Part shown: positions 1 to 7,204 of the stretch, one piece after another
Layout of the letters: every line of letters begins with the position of its first letter
How positions within the stretch are numbered: the stretch's first letter is position 1
IMG/VR virus record: IMGVR_UViG_3300012920_000084
Coordinates: 1-42,632 of that record
DNA: 42,632 nucleotides
Source: a virus
Strand: one strand, 5' to 3'
The notes under the pieces: generated by a model
Databases searched by the model: none
What the model was told of the DNA's origin: nothing
The model's input: the letters and a program-made list of their open reading frames with translations, nothing else
Program-made: the position numbers and the translations under genes

Positions 1-1
1 A

Positions 2-844
2 GATGTCAGTCTTGAGATCTTTGCAGGTGATTATATATTATTAAGTATAAGTGATGATCTTGCCCGTGCAGATTATCTAAATCCAAATAACCTTAGATCT
101 TTATTCCAAGATTTTTATGCTGTAGGTGACACTTTAGCTGAAGAAATTGCAGCTGGTGTTACACCTAACCCAGCAACTAATGGTCAAAATAGATATAATA
201 CACACGTTAAGTTTGGATTCATGAATGGTCCAGCTCTTTCAGGTGGTCCGAATGGAGAAGACTGGTTCCGTGGTTTATACAACTATGGTTATCAAGATAG
301 CCAAGCAGAATTTAATTCTAGTATTAGTACGGGAGGAATATTTGAAGGAGCAACTACTATATGTACTTTAGCTTGGGGTGATGAAGTAAGCACATCAGCT
401 GGCGGTTATGATATAGGGACAAATGCTCCATATGCTAGAAATACTGGTGGTGCAGGCTTTTTACTAGATGATATTAATAATCTTAAAGACTGGATTACTT
501 ATGGCCCAAATGCTACAATGAATGGTACACCAACTGCTGTAAATGCTGTTGGTTGTTTCTTTGCAGCTTCTGATAAAGCAACTGGTAATGCAGATGATGC
601 TGTTTTTATATCTAAAGGTTTACGTGATGGTGTAGCTGCTTCTAACTTTGTTGGTGGTAGTGGAGGCTGGACTGATGCGGAATTAAAAGTTGAACCATCA
701 CCAGGTAATCCAAGAAAGATAGAATTTGAAGGATATACTGGCTCAAGTTACACAAATGGTATATCTCAACAAAATACAACATCAGGATTCTATCAAAACT
801 TAGTAAGAACTAAACTACAAGATTTAGGATTTACGGATGTATAA
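2..844 (+). CDS. Partial phage structural protein (C-terminal part)
   Basis: The frame is open from base 2 to the TAA at 842-844, giving 280 residues of the C-terminal part; the true start lies left of the window. The sequence is rich in Gly, Asn, Thr, Ser and aromatic residues with few Lys, as in virion surface or tail proteins. I recognise no domain. It is the penultimate gene of the + strand late module, followed after 20 bases by another structural-type gene and then a strong terminator. A tail, adhesin or decoration role is inferred from composition and position only. An in-frame ATG at 221 could be mistaken for the start, but coding continues upstream of it. Confidence 0.7.
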   Translation, partial: DVSLEIFAGDYILLSISDDLARADYLNPNNLRSLFQDFYAVGDTLAEEIAAGVTPNPATNGQNRYNTHVKFGFMNGPALSGGPNGEDWFRGLYNYGYQDSQAEFNSSISTGGIFEGATTICTLAWGDEVSTSAGGYDIGTNAPYARNTGGAGFLLDDINNLKDWITYGPNATMNGTPTAVNAVGCFFAASDKATGNADDAVFISKGLRDGVAASNFVGGSGGWTDAELKVEPSPGNPRKIEFEGYTGSSYTNGISQQNTTSGFYQNLVRTKLQDLGFTDV

Positions 845-864
845 TAAAATTAAAATAAAATAAA

Positions 865-1470
865 ATGAACTTATTACAAGACTTATTAGGATTATTCAAG
901 CGTAACAAATTTGTTAGCGCTCCAAAACTAAATGACTTTATACCAATAGGTGTAGATAAAGGTAAAGCTCCAGGTGTTGATTCTGCAGAAAAGCCAGAAC
1001 TACGTATTGTTAGACTCTCTAAATTAAAAGCTTTGCTTGGAGGCTCTTCAGCAACAGATGATCTTAGAAAGAAAACAGTGGTAATAACACCAGAACAAGT
1101 GCTTACCTTAAATAATGGAGGAAGCATTGAAGTTCTTCCAGCACCAGGGGCAGATAAAGTCTATGCTATAATGAATGTAGTTTACAAAATAGATTTTAAT
1201 TCTGTTGCATATAACTTTGCCGGTGACTTTATGTCAGGAGAAAGAGTAAACTTTAAATTAGGAAATACTGATTTAAACAGTAGTCAATTTTTTGCATATG
1301 CAACACTTAACTCTACTAATGATTATTTTAATATTTCAGACCCACTAACTGGAGGCACTGCTATTGTACCAAACGCTGCTTTGAATATAGTGTCTACAGC
1401 TGGTACTACAGTCTCACAAGGTGATTCACCTTTGAAGTTTTCAATACTATATAGAGAGCTGAGTCTTTAA
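865..1470 (+). CDS. Late-module hypothetical protein, probably structural
   Basis: 201 residues, not recognised. The N-terminal part (about 1-75) is Lys/Leu-rich and amphipathic. The remainder looks beta-rich, with a segment matching the pattern of small virion beta-sandwich proteins (about 85-200, ending in a hydrophobic strand before the C-terminus). The start is ATG after an A-rich leader with no Shine-Dalgarno, as is usual here. It is the last gene of the left-hand + strand operon and is followed by a hairpin-rich 3' region and terminator. A minor virion or tail-associated protein is inferred from context. Confidence 0.65.
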   Translation: MNLLQDLLGLFKRNKFVSAPKLNDFIPIGVDKGKAPGVDSAEKPELRIVRLSKLKALLGGSSATDDLRKKTVVITPEQVLTLNNGGSIEVLPAPGADKVYAIMNVVYKIDFNSVAYNFAGDFMSGERVNFKLGNTDLNSSQFFAYATLNSTNDYFNISDPLTGGTAIVPNAALNIVSTAGTTVSQGDSPLKFSILYRELSL

Positions 1471-1474
1471 TAAA

Positions 1475-1562
1475 ACCCTGCTTGGGTAAAGCAACAAGAG
1501 ATAGTAGTTATATAGATGGCTTTTATTCTCTTGAATTACGGTAAGAAACTATTTAATCTTAC
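1475..1562 (+). ncRNA. Hairpin-rich 3' UTR of the late operon
   Basis: Three consecutive inverted repeats follow the last late gene: ACCC/GGGT (1475-1478 with 1484-1487), CAAGAGA/TCTCTTG (1495-1501 with 1527-1533) and GTAAGA/TCTTAC (1541-1546 with 1557-1562). The intrinsic terminator at about 1598 comes next. No convincing reading frame fills the stretch. It may be a 3' untranslated region that protects the late mRNA or is released as a small RNA. That function is inference; the repeats are visible. Confidence 0.45.
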
Positions 1563-1590
1563 GGAACTACAATAAACACTACATCTATAA

Positions 1591-1619
1591 AAAAGAAGGG
1601 GCTTAGTGCCCCTTTTTTA
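1591..1619. terminator. Bidirectional intrinsic terminator
   Basis: GGGGC (1598-1602), loop TTAGT, GCCCC (1608-1612), flanked by A-rich sequence on the left and six T on the right, so it reads as a Rho-independent terminator on both strands. It sits exactly where the + strand late operon and the - strand early module converge. The last codons of the 46-residue - strand gene run into its T tract. Confidence 0.9.
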
Positions 1620-1757
1620 TTGCTTTTTAGATAGTGATACAAACTTATATACATTATAGCCCATGATCCGTTTGTTATTTACTGTGTCATACCAGCCATC
1701 TTGTCTCTTTACTACAACATTTCCAGTGATATGACTTTTATATACTTCACCTTTCAT
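1617..1757 (-). CDS. Small hypothetical protein (46 aa), last gene of the - module
   Basis: ATG at 1757, TAA at 1617-1619. The product starts MKGEVYKSHITGNVVVKRQD and is basic at the C-terminus. The start overlaps the stop of the upstream gene by 11 bases, consistent with coupled translation. The stop lies in the T tract of the bidirectional terminator, so it is the final gene of the transcript. Alternating hydrophobic and polar residues suggest a small beta-sheet fold. No family recognised. Confidence 0.6.
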   Translation of the reverse strand: MKGEVYKSHITGNVVVKRQDGWYDTVNNKRIMGYNVYKFVSLSKKQ

Positions 1758-2031
1758 TCTCTATCTCTTTTTGTAGATTAGCTAGGGCTCTCCAAGCAAC
1801 TTTAGCTGAGTGACGTTGGCCATCATCATCAAGTTTGCCTGCATCAATCAGATGTCTTGCTAACGCATCAAGCTCATCTGTAGATTTACTACGGTCCCAA
1901 TGCAATGGTTTATCTGGATGGTGTTGCTCATTACCCGCTAAAGATACTTTAGCAACTTCCATTATTGCATCTGGAAAATATTTTAAAACGCCTGTGTATA
2001 CAGGTCTTTCTTTTCTTTCTTTTGCATTCAT
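1747..2031 (-). CDS. dATP/dGTP diphosphohydrolase-like protein (DUF5664 type)
   Basis: 94 residues resembling the phage domain known as DUF5664, now described as the N-terminal domain of dATP/dGTP diphosphohydrolases. Recognisable parts are the VYTGVLKYFPDAIMEVAKVS segment, HHPDKPLHWDRSKSTDELDA, the ARHLIDAG stretch and HSAKVAWRALANLQ near the end. Related proteins may remove purine dNTPs or act in nucleotide-pool control. This version is short, so it may be a single-domain form. No PurZ- or DatZ-like gene is visible here, so nothing points to modified adenine in the DNA. It is followed by an 11-base overlap with the last gene of the module. Confidence 0.7.
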   Translation of the reverse strand: MNAKERKERPVYTGVLKYFPDAIMEVAKVSLAGNEQHHPDKPLHWDRSKSTDELDALARHLIDAGKLDDDGQRHSAKVAWRALANLQKEIENER

Positions 2032-2034
2032 ACT

Positions 2035-2169
2035 TTATATTTCTGTATTGGTTTCATCTAGTAACTTTTTAATTTTTAGTTCTTGAATTACTTCTTCTAA
2101 CATAGCGTAGGCATCTGCTTGGTCTCCATTTTTAAGGGCTTCTAGAATAAGTATTAAATCCTCTAACAT
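2035..2169 (-). CDS. Small acidic helical protein (44 aa)
   Basis: ATG at 2169, TAA at 2035-2037. The product begins MLEDLILILEALKNGDQADA and is predicted almost entirely alpha-helical, with a leucine/isoleucine heptad-like pattern and many acidic residues. It starts at the stop of the upstream gene and ends four bases before the next start, which favours a real gene in a tight operon. No family recognised; a small regulator or dimerising peptide is possible. Confidence 0.6.
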   Translation of the reverse strand: MLEDLILILEALKNGDQADAYAMLEEVIQELKIKKLLDETNTEI

Positions 2170-2397
2170 TTATTTTTGTTTTTTTCTTAGTATTTCTAAG
2201 TTTTCTCTTTCTAATCTATACTGTATATATGCCGCTTCATCTGTTTTTTTTAATTTGTTTTCATACTTGCTAATCCTAGTATCAATTATACGGTTGTTAG
2301 TCTCTATACTATAAGGAACATAACCTTTATATAATTCATCTAATCTACCTTTCAGATACTGCACTTCCATTAATTTCATTATCTCTTTCTCTGTCAT
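2170..2397 (-). CDS. Hypothetical coiled-coil protein
   Basis: 75 residues, strongly charged, with long helical stretches (about 1-25 and 40-75, the latter rich in Lys, Glu, Arg and Leu) that look like a coiled coil. No enzyme motif. It is the first gene after a large inverted repeat at 2409-2479, followed directly by a 44-residue ORF. The ATG is chosen because it lies just downstream of the hairpin. Function unknown. Confidence 0.65.
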   Translation of the reverse strand: MTEKEIMKLMEVQYLKGRLDELYKGYVPYSIETNNRIIDTRISKYENKLKKTDEAAYIQYRLERENLEILRKKQK

Positions 2398-2408
2398 GGC
2401 TAAGAATT

Positions 2409-2479
2409 TAAATAAAGAGGGGGCTATACGAGGCTTATTTTAATCACTTCATATAGTTGGTTGCCCCCATACTTTATTT
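2409..2479 (-). promoter_or_regulatory. Large stem-loop in the 5' leader of a - strand gene
   Basis: An AAATAAAG...GGGGGC arm (about 2409-2424) is complementary to GCCCCC...CTTTATTT (2463-2479), and an inner CTATA/TATAG pair (2424-2428 with 2452-2456) may extend it. On the - strand it ends 11 bases before the ATG at 2397. No T tract follows, so it does not look like a plain terminator. It may stabilise the mRNA 5' end or control translation (inference). Confidence 0.5.
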
Positions 2480-2547
2480 GTTATACTTACTTTTCAATAA
2501 GTAGTGAATAATTATTATAAAAACAACAAGGATAATTAGATTCTCAC

Positions 2548-3450
2548 TCACGTTTTAATCAAATGTTGTGCAGTTAATTGTACATCATCAATATCAACGG
2601 TGTTAGGTACTTCTAACCAATCCTCATCTTCATCAATGTTCAGCTCACTATATTTAGATAATGCATTATAGGTATTATCTACTTGAACTGGACGGTGCTG
2701 ACCTAAAATCTCAGCAGTAATAAAATCATGAAACGTTTGTGTATCACTCAACCATGTTCTAGGATGAGATGTTTTGAACGCATGTGTTACATGATTATAA
2801 AATGTCCAAGCATTATCTTGATCACAGTTGTAATCATAAGATGGCTTGTTCATTTCATTTCTACAACATGTCATCTGCGTATTATCAAGTAGCTCTTCAT
2901 TAAAATAAAGTCTACCTAATAGTGCAGCCTGTTGTTCTTTTGTTAATGGTGTATTTCTTAATGCATCTCTGTCATCTATAATACGCTTGTATATCTTCTC
3001 AGCATTCTTAATCTGATTAGATATTTGCATATGTATATCATGATCAGCTGCACCGGTATGTTTTCTTTTGAAATTCATAAGATCACCGGCCACCATACCA
3101 TTGTAACATACTCCTACATATCCTCCAATAGCACATTGGAATCTAATAGTTTTATCATAAGAGTTTGTCCAGGCAAACATCATCCCTAATTCTGTTTCAT
3201 TTAGAACTTTAGGATCTGTTATAGCGCTGTTTGTCTTAGGTTTAATGTGATATATACCCTGTGCAACTTTTGCATCTAGATTAGCTCTGTATAGCTCTCT
3301 TGTTATAGCAAAACCACTATCTTCTAGTAGTTTTGTAGTTCTGTCCATCACTTGTTTATGTGATACTACAGTGTAAGATGGTCCCCATTTTGGAAGCGGG
3401 GCAGCTTCTAAGTAACTACGTGTTACTTCTGTTGGTCTTTTATGTCCCAT
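2548..3450 (-). CDS. DUF932-family phage/plasmid-like protein
   Basis: 300 residues. The central region fits the DUF932 (phage/plasmid-like TIGR03299) pattern: a polar segment ending in TNSYDKTIRFQCAIGGYVGV followed by CYNGMVAGD (about residues 95-125), then a helical region and an acidic C-terminus. DUF932 proteins are common in phages and plasmids. Their biochemical role is not established, though an association with DNA metabolism is often suspected. The gene is monocistronic: a consensus-type promoter with an overlapping palindrome lies directly upstream (3468-3499) and a hairpin region follows. The separate control is notable because most neighbours are in long operons. Confidence 0.75.
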   Translation of the reverse strand: MGHKRPTEVTRSYLEAAPLPKWGPSYTVVSHKQVMDRTTKLLEDSGFAITRELYRANLDAKVAQGIYHIKPKTNSAITDPKVLNETELGMMFAWTNSYDKTIRFQCAIGGYVGVCYNGMVAGDLMNFKRKHTGAADHDIHMQISNQIKNAEKIYKRIIDDRDALRNTPLTKEQQAALLGRLYFNEELLDNTQMTCCRNEMNKPSYDYNCDQDNAWTFYNHVTHAFKTSHPRTWLSDTQTFHDFITAEILGQHRPVQVDNTYNALSKYSELNIDEDEDWLEVPNTVDIDDVQLTAQHLIKT

Positions 3451-3467
3451 ATTGTAAACTTTTTAAG

Positions 3468-3499
3468 TGTAAATATAATTAAAATTGCTGACTCAGCAA
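3468..3499 (-). promoter_or_regulatory. Bacteroidota-type promoter for the DUF932 gene
   Basis: On the - strand, TTG (3499-3497), a 19-base spacer and TATATTTA (3477-3470) match the Bacteroidota consensus TTG-N19-TAnnTTTG with one change at the last base. The ATG follows about 20 bases later. The same TATATTTACA element lies at nearly the same distance before the DnaA-like gene. Confidence 0.65.
3485..3499. repeat. Perfect palindrome TTGCTGA-C-TCAGCAA over the promoter
   Basis: Two 7-base arms around a central C. It covers the -33 box and half the spacer of the DUF932 promoter, the position of a repressor operator. On the - strand it could also form a weak hairpin (TTGCTG/CAGCAA) followed by TTTT, so it may end the radical SAM transcript instead. 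Both readings are possible. Confidence 0.55.
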
Positions 3500-3502
3500 A
3501 AT

Positions 3503-4336
3503 TTAAAAGATATATCTTATAGTTTCTAAAGGAAAATATTTTTTATAAATATCTTTAAACTCTGATATAAGTCTTCCTTTATGTGCTATAGGATATCTCA
3601 TCACGCCAGATTGATTTTTAATTTCATATGAACGTCTCATCAGTTCTCTAGCTTCTGGTGATGCTTTAGCCATTTGATTTCTGTGATTTGTAAGTGCAAT
3701 TACCTCACACTTATTTACTCCAGCTATCTCTTTTACAACGCTAAATAATGTATTATACTCTTCTTTCCATCCTGGATAGAATATAAGAGGGCTGTAATTA
3801 CAATGTACTTCCCATCCTAAGTCTTTAAGCCTATTGATATCTACAATACGGCTAGATATCTTTTGCATTTTAGGCTCAAGTATATCAGAATATTTCTGAG
3901 GCATTAGGCTTACTCTAACTCTTGGTTTCTTATTAAAGTGATTCACATCTAATTTAAGAAGACTAGGATACTTAGTAGCCATAGTACTATTTAGCTGCGG
4001 ATGATCATCATATCTCTTTAGATAATCAATCAATGGTTCAGGCATATGTCTCTGCATCAGAACAAGGTCTGAGTTACACGCAACATCTACCATAGTATAT
4101 ATAGGGTCTTGTTGATCTGGTTGTTTGTAGTATGTTTTTTCCCATTCTACAACTGAATTAAATATCTGATCAACATTCTTATTGACATAAACTCTTTTCC
4201 CGTTGTAACGGGCCATATAACAATAAGTATTAACACAGCCCCCCATGCATCCATAGATAACATTAGGAGCTATGCAATTGGCACTATTATTATTTGGTTT
4301 TGTGTCTAGTGTTTTGGTTTTTTGAATCTTTATCAT
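3503..4336 (-). CDS. Spore photoproduct lyase-like radical SAM protein
   Basis: 277 residues. The middle resembles spore photoproduct lyases: RVRVSLMPQKYSDILEPKM then IVDINRLKDLGWEVHCNYSP and a FYPGWKEEYNTLFSVV helix (about residues 136-205). SPL enzymes bind a [4Fe-4S] cluster and S-adenosylmethionine and reverse thymine photodimers. The cluster motif is C30-x3-C34-x4-C39-Y, not the usual C-x3-C-x2-C, a difference confirmed in the DNA. The protein could be a photolesion repair enzyme or a derived radical SAM enzyme with another substrate. Its start overlaps the SET-domain gene by 47 bases, implying coupled expression. A hairpin region follows the stop. Confidence 0.7.
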   Translation of the reverse strand: MIKIQKTKTLDTKPNNNSANCIAPNVIYGCMGGCVNTYCYMARYNGKRVYVNKNVDQIFNSVVEWEKTYYKQPDQQDPIYTMVDVACNSDLVLMQRHMPEPLIDYLKRYDDHPQLNSTMATKYPSLLKLDVNHFNKKPRVRVSLMPQKYSDILEPKMQKISSRIVDINRLKDLGWEVHCNYSPLIFYPGWKEEYNTLFSVVKEIAGVNKCEVIALTNHRNQMAKASPEARELMRRSYEIKNQSGVMRYPIAHKGRLISEFKDIYKKYFPLETIRYIF

Positions 4337-4721
4337 CTATAATATAACCTATTTCTGTACCTGATATAATATCAATACCGTGTACTTGTATATCTTTTAA
4401 CTTACTAGGTGGATCATACAGTGAATAATATGTACATATTTCTTCACCTTCTTTTATATCACGAAGAGTTCTAAGTTTTAACACACCACACTCTATATCT
4501 CTTGTATTTGCACAACTTATTAATTCTGCATTAGGCGTTTCACTATGATTTATAAATCCACCTAGTGGTGTTCTTAGATGCTCTGTAAAGTATTCAGTAT
4601 GTGTTACATGGGTTGTGCCTAGTATCTCACCTTCTTTAATATTTCTTTCTGTGAATAGACCCAAACCATGCACAGAAGACCTTTTTATAGTAAGGCCTTC
4701 TGGTAGCGGTTTGTAACTCAT
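4290..4721 (-). CDS. SET-domain protein (putative lysine methyltransferase)
   Basis: 143 residues covering a compact SET domain: S-x-V-H-GLGLF (about 16-23) for SAM binding, GGFINHSETPNAEL (54-67) with the signature N58-H59-S60, and GEEICTYYSLYDP (92-104) with the Tyr pair near the active site. SET enzymes transfer methyl groups from SAM to protein lysines; the target here is unknown. The gene lies between the DNA polymerase (whose stop directly precedes its ATG) and the radical SAM gene, overlapping the latter by 47 bases. Two SAM-using enzymes in tandem suggest a linked role, which is inference. No post-SET cysteines are seen. Confidence 0.8.
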   Translation of the reverse strand: MSYKPLPEGLTIKRSSVHGLGLFTERNIKEGEILGTTHVTHTEYFTEHLRTPLGGFINHSETPNAELISCANTRDIECGVLKLRTLRDIKEGEEICTYYSLYDPPSKLKDIQVHGIDIISGTEIGYIIDDKDSKNQNTRHKTK

Positions 4722-6713
4722 TTAAAATAATTCTAATTGATTAACTTTAACATTTAATATATTATTTATTTCTTGCTCAATTGCTTGCATATAGTATGCT
4801 TTATCAATATTATAGTTTTCCCATTTAGGTTCTACTTTCATATCATTGTATACTGTTTGCAACCATTTACCTGACTCAAGTTGTATTTCTCTTCCGTCAT
4901 GCTTGTTTACTTTAACAATCTTAACTCCTGTCTTAGATATATAGTATCTATTTATCTTCTGAAGTTTTTCTTCTTTAAGTACATCATTTTCTATTGAGCG
5001 GGCATGCTGTTCCCAGTTGCCTTTTGATTTACCACCAATACAATAATCTAGAATATTTCTGTTTGTTTCTAAATAATCTTCTGGTAGTATATCATGTATG
5101 AAATAATTATATATTGCTTTCTTGATAACAAGTTTAGATTTGTTCTTGTGCAACATCAGATCATGAAAGTCAAATCTGCCTTTCAACTTTGTTGGTGCTA
5201 CATAAAACTTATCTTGTTCTACTTTGAATTTATAGTGTGGAGAACTTTTTCTAAGCTCACGGTACTCATCCATTGAAACCTTCTTAAACTTATTTTGACC
5301 TATGTAGTTATTCACATCTCCCAATATAAGCTTATCATATTCATCATGTTCAAGTTGTAAGTTAGTTATTCTCTCCCACTCAGCACAAATTTCTAAGTAT
5401 TTATCTTGTTGTGTTCTTGGTATTTTTATTTCTATACCATCTGTATTCTGTAATAATCCAAATGCTTCAGGAATTGCTTCCATTATCATTTCATAAAGCA
5501 TCATCAGTGTAAGCTGACCGTTTACTGTAATTCTCATACAGAGCTCTGGATCATAAAAGAAACTGTTTATATCATTGCTGAGACCAAACGTAGAGTTAAG
5601 AATAATCTTATAGACATAGTTCATAGGATTACTCTTAGGTATCTTCTTTCTCTCCTCAAAGAACCACTCATACTGATCACAAAACTGTTCAGCTGGAAAG
5701 TGTCCTGGTGACCAACGATTCCTGATTACAAGATTAGGATAGAATGATGTAACATCTGATGACATGATTACATAATCTTCATCTGATATATACACACCTG
5801 GTACTCTTGCACCATGTGCACCACCTAAGCCAAAGTGTGTTTCTATATTCTTATAGTTTACTTTGTACTTAAATCCTCCTCTTAAATTACTTGGGTCAAG
5901 TTCTACTGCCTTGAATCTTTCAAGTAATCTTTGAAATTCTGGAGACTGAAACTTTATATACGGTAGTATAATATCTTTAAACTTAATCACATTTCTGTGT
6001 GATCTCATTTTTTTAAGTTCATACTTAGGTATATTTAAGTTCCTTGATAAGTAATAACCAAACAGCTCTTTACTTATTCTTGGCTCAGATGCACTGAATA
6101 GATTTATACCATATTCTTTTGTCAACACTTTACGCAATGATACCAAAGATTTTGATCTATTGAATATCTCTTTTGTAGAGCTTACATCATTGACACAATA
6201 CTTTATTATAGTATCTATCTCTTCTTGTGTATTAATCTCTGTAGTATGTGATATAGGCATATCTATAATATTCTCCCAGTCCATACTATATTGAATCCAT
6301 TTAAGACTTGATCTTTTAGCGGGGTTGTCCCAATGATGCATCTTAAACATATCAATCTGTCCTATAGACATTTGCCATAAAGCATAATCAGAAAACTGTT
6401 TATTGTTTGCTGATTCAATAGTCTTCTGTGCATATGCATAAATGATTCTTGCTACAGCACTTGCCTCTAGTTCTTCCCAATCACTGCAATTGTCTATTAT
6501 ATATTGAGTGACCTGTCCATCAAATGCTAATCCATTATAGGATATATGCCACTCTTTGTTATTTACATTCTGTTCTAAAAACTTTATGAACTCATTTCTA
6601 TCATCTCTCAGCTCATGTATTACAAAGATCTTTCTTTCTTCAGTTTTGTAATGCTCAAATACAGCTGTGAAACAGTTAGACAATGTTTCATAATCCATTA
6701 CCCAGTGATTCAT
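4722..6713 (-). CDS. Family B DNA polymerase with 3'-5' exonuclease
   Basis: 663 residues, the replicative polymerase. Exonuclease motifs: D7-Y-E9 (Exo I), N60-x3-F64-D65 (Exo II) and Y172-x3-D176 (Exo III). Polymerase motifs: A with D320 in SSDVTSFYPNLVI, B K369-x3-N373-S-x2-G377 (KIILNSTFG), C N423-T-D425-G. The first aspartate of the usual DTD is Asn, while the second, catalytic one is kept. No TPR1/TPR2 protein-priming insertions are obvious and the A-to-B distance is short, so the protein is compact for the family. A terminator-like hairpin lies just upstream (6729-6757), and the SET gene follows directly. Confidence 0.92.
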   Translation of the reverse strand: MNHWVMDYETLSNCFTAVFEHYKTEERKIFVIHELRDDRNEFIKFLEQNVNNKEWHISYNGLAFDGQVTQYIIDNCSDWEELEASAVARIIYAYAQKTIESANNKQFSDYALWQMSIGQIDMFKMHHWDNPAKRSSLKWIQYSMDWENIIDMPISHTTEINTQEEIDTIIKYCVNDVSSTKEIFNRSKSLVSLRKVLTKEYGINLFSASEPRISKELFGYYLSRNLNIPKYELKKMRSHRNVIKFKDIILPYIKFQSPEFQRLLERFKAVELDPSNLRGGFKYKVNYKNIETHFGLGGAHGARVPGVYISDEDYVIMSSDVTSFYPNLVIRNRWSPGHFPAEQFCDQYEWFFEERKKIPKSNPMNYVYKIILNSTFGLSNDINSFFYDPELCMRITVNGQLTLMMLYEMIMEAIPEAFGLLQNTDGIEIKIPRTQQDKYLEICAEWERITNLQLEHDEYDKLILGDVNNYIGQNKFKKVSMDEYRELRKSSPHYKFKVEQDKFYVAPTKLKGRFDFHDLMLHKNKSKLVIKKAIYNYFIHDILPEDYLETNRNILDYCIGGKSKGNWEQHARSIENDVLKEEKLQKINRYYISKTGVKIVKVNKHDGREIQLESGKWLQTVYNDMKVEPKWENYNIDKAYYMQAIEQEINNILNVKVNQLELF

Positions 6714-6728
6714 ATTTAATTATTTTAG

Positions 6729-6757
6729 AAAAAAAAAGGGATGCTTGCACATCCCCT
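6729..6757 (-). terminator. Intrinsic terminator before the polymerase gene
   Basis: On the - strand GGGATG (complement of 6750-6755), a 6-base loop, CATCCC (complement of 6738-6743) and then nine T form a textbook Rho-independent terminator. It closes the transcript of the upstream genes (6784 onward). Read-through or a promoter in the few remaining bases must feed the polymerase gene, which starts at 6713. Confidence 0.85.
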
Positions 6758-6783
6758 TTCAATCAACTTAAATTCATACTTAA

Positions 6784-7197
6784 CTATGCATTAAGTATAA
6801 TGTTGGAAGTTTGAGTTTCCTTAACATCTACATTCATGAACTGCCCATAGTCAAATGATTCAGCATTTATTGCAAATATATTAATGAAGTTCTCAATCTC
6901 CTCTTTCTCAGTTATATAAAACTCAGAAAACGTTTCTTGGCTTATTCTCTGTTCCTTTACAGTTTTACCTGTAGTTTTATTTGGAACTTTAAGTCTCTGT
7001 GGTTGACCATTATCATCTAGTCTAGGGACCATATGAAATGATTGTTTAGAGGTTTTACCAATTACTGCTAAAATGCCTGACGATGGGTCATACATAGCTT
7101 CTACATATGGTGAGTCATTGCTCACTGGCATTAAGTTAAAAGACTTAGCTCCTCTAAAAGAAGAGGTTACTAACATCATATTTTTTCCTATACCCAT
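6784..7197 (-). CDS. Hypothetical early protein (137 aa)
   Basis: Not recognised. The N-terminal half looks like beta strands (MMLVTSSFRGAKSFNLMP, then EAMYDPSSGILAVIGK), followed by a basic linker and a helical C-terminal part with several Phe and acidic residues. It is the last gene before the terminator at 6729 and lies upstream of the DNA polymerase, downstream of a RecE-like nuclease. A small replication or recombination accessory is plausible from context only. Confidence 0.6.
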   Translation of the reverse strand: MGIGKNMMLVTSSFRGAKSFNLMPVSNDSPYVEAMYDPSSGILAVIGKTSKQSFHMVPRLDDNGQPQRLKVPNKTTGKTVKEQRISQETFSEFYITEKEEIENFINIFAINAESFDYGQFMNVDVKETQTSNIILNA

Positions 7198-7204
7198 AAA
7201 TTAA

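Noticed and set aside
1747-2031. Z-genome (aminoadenine) system
   Set aside because: A MazZ-like domain alone is not enough; no PurZ- or DatZ-like gene is present in the window.
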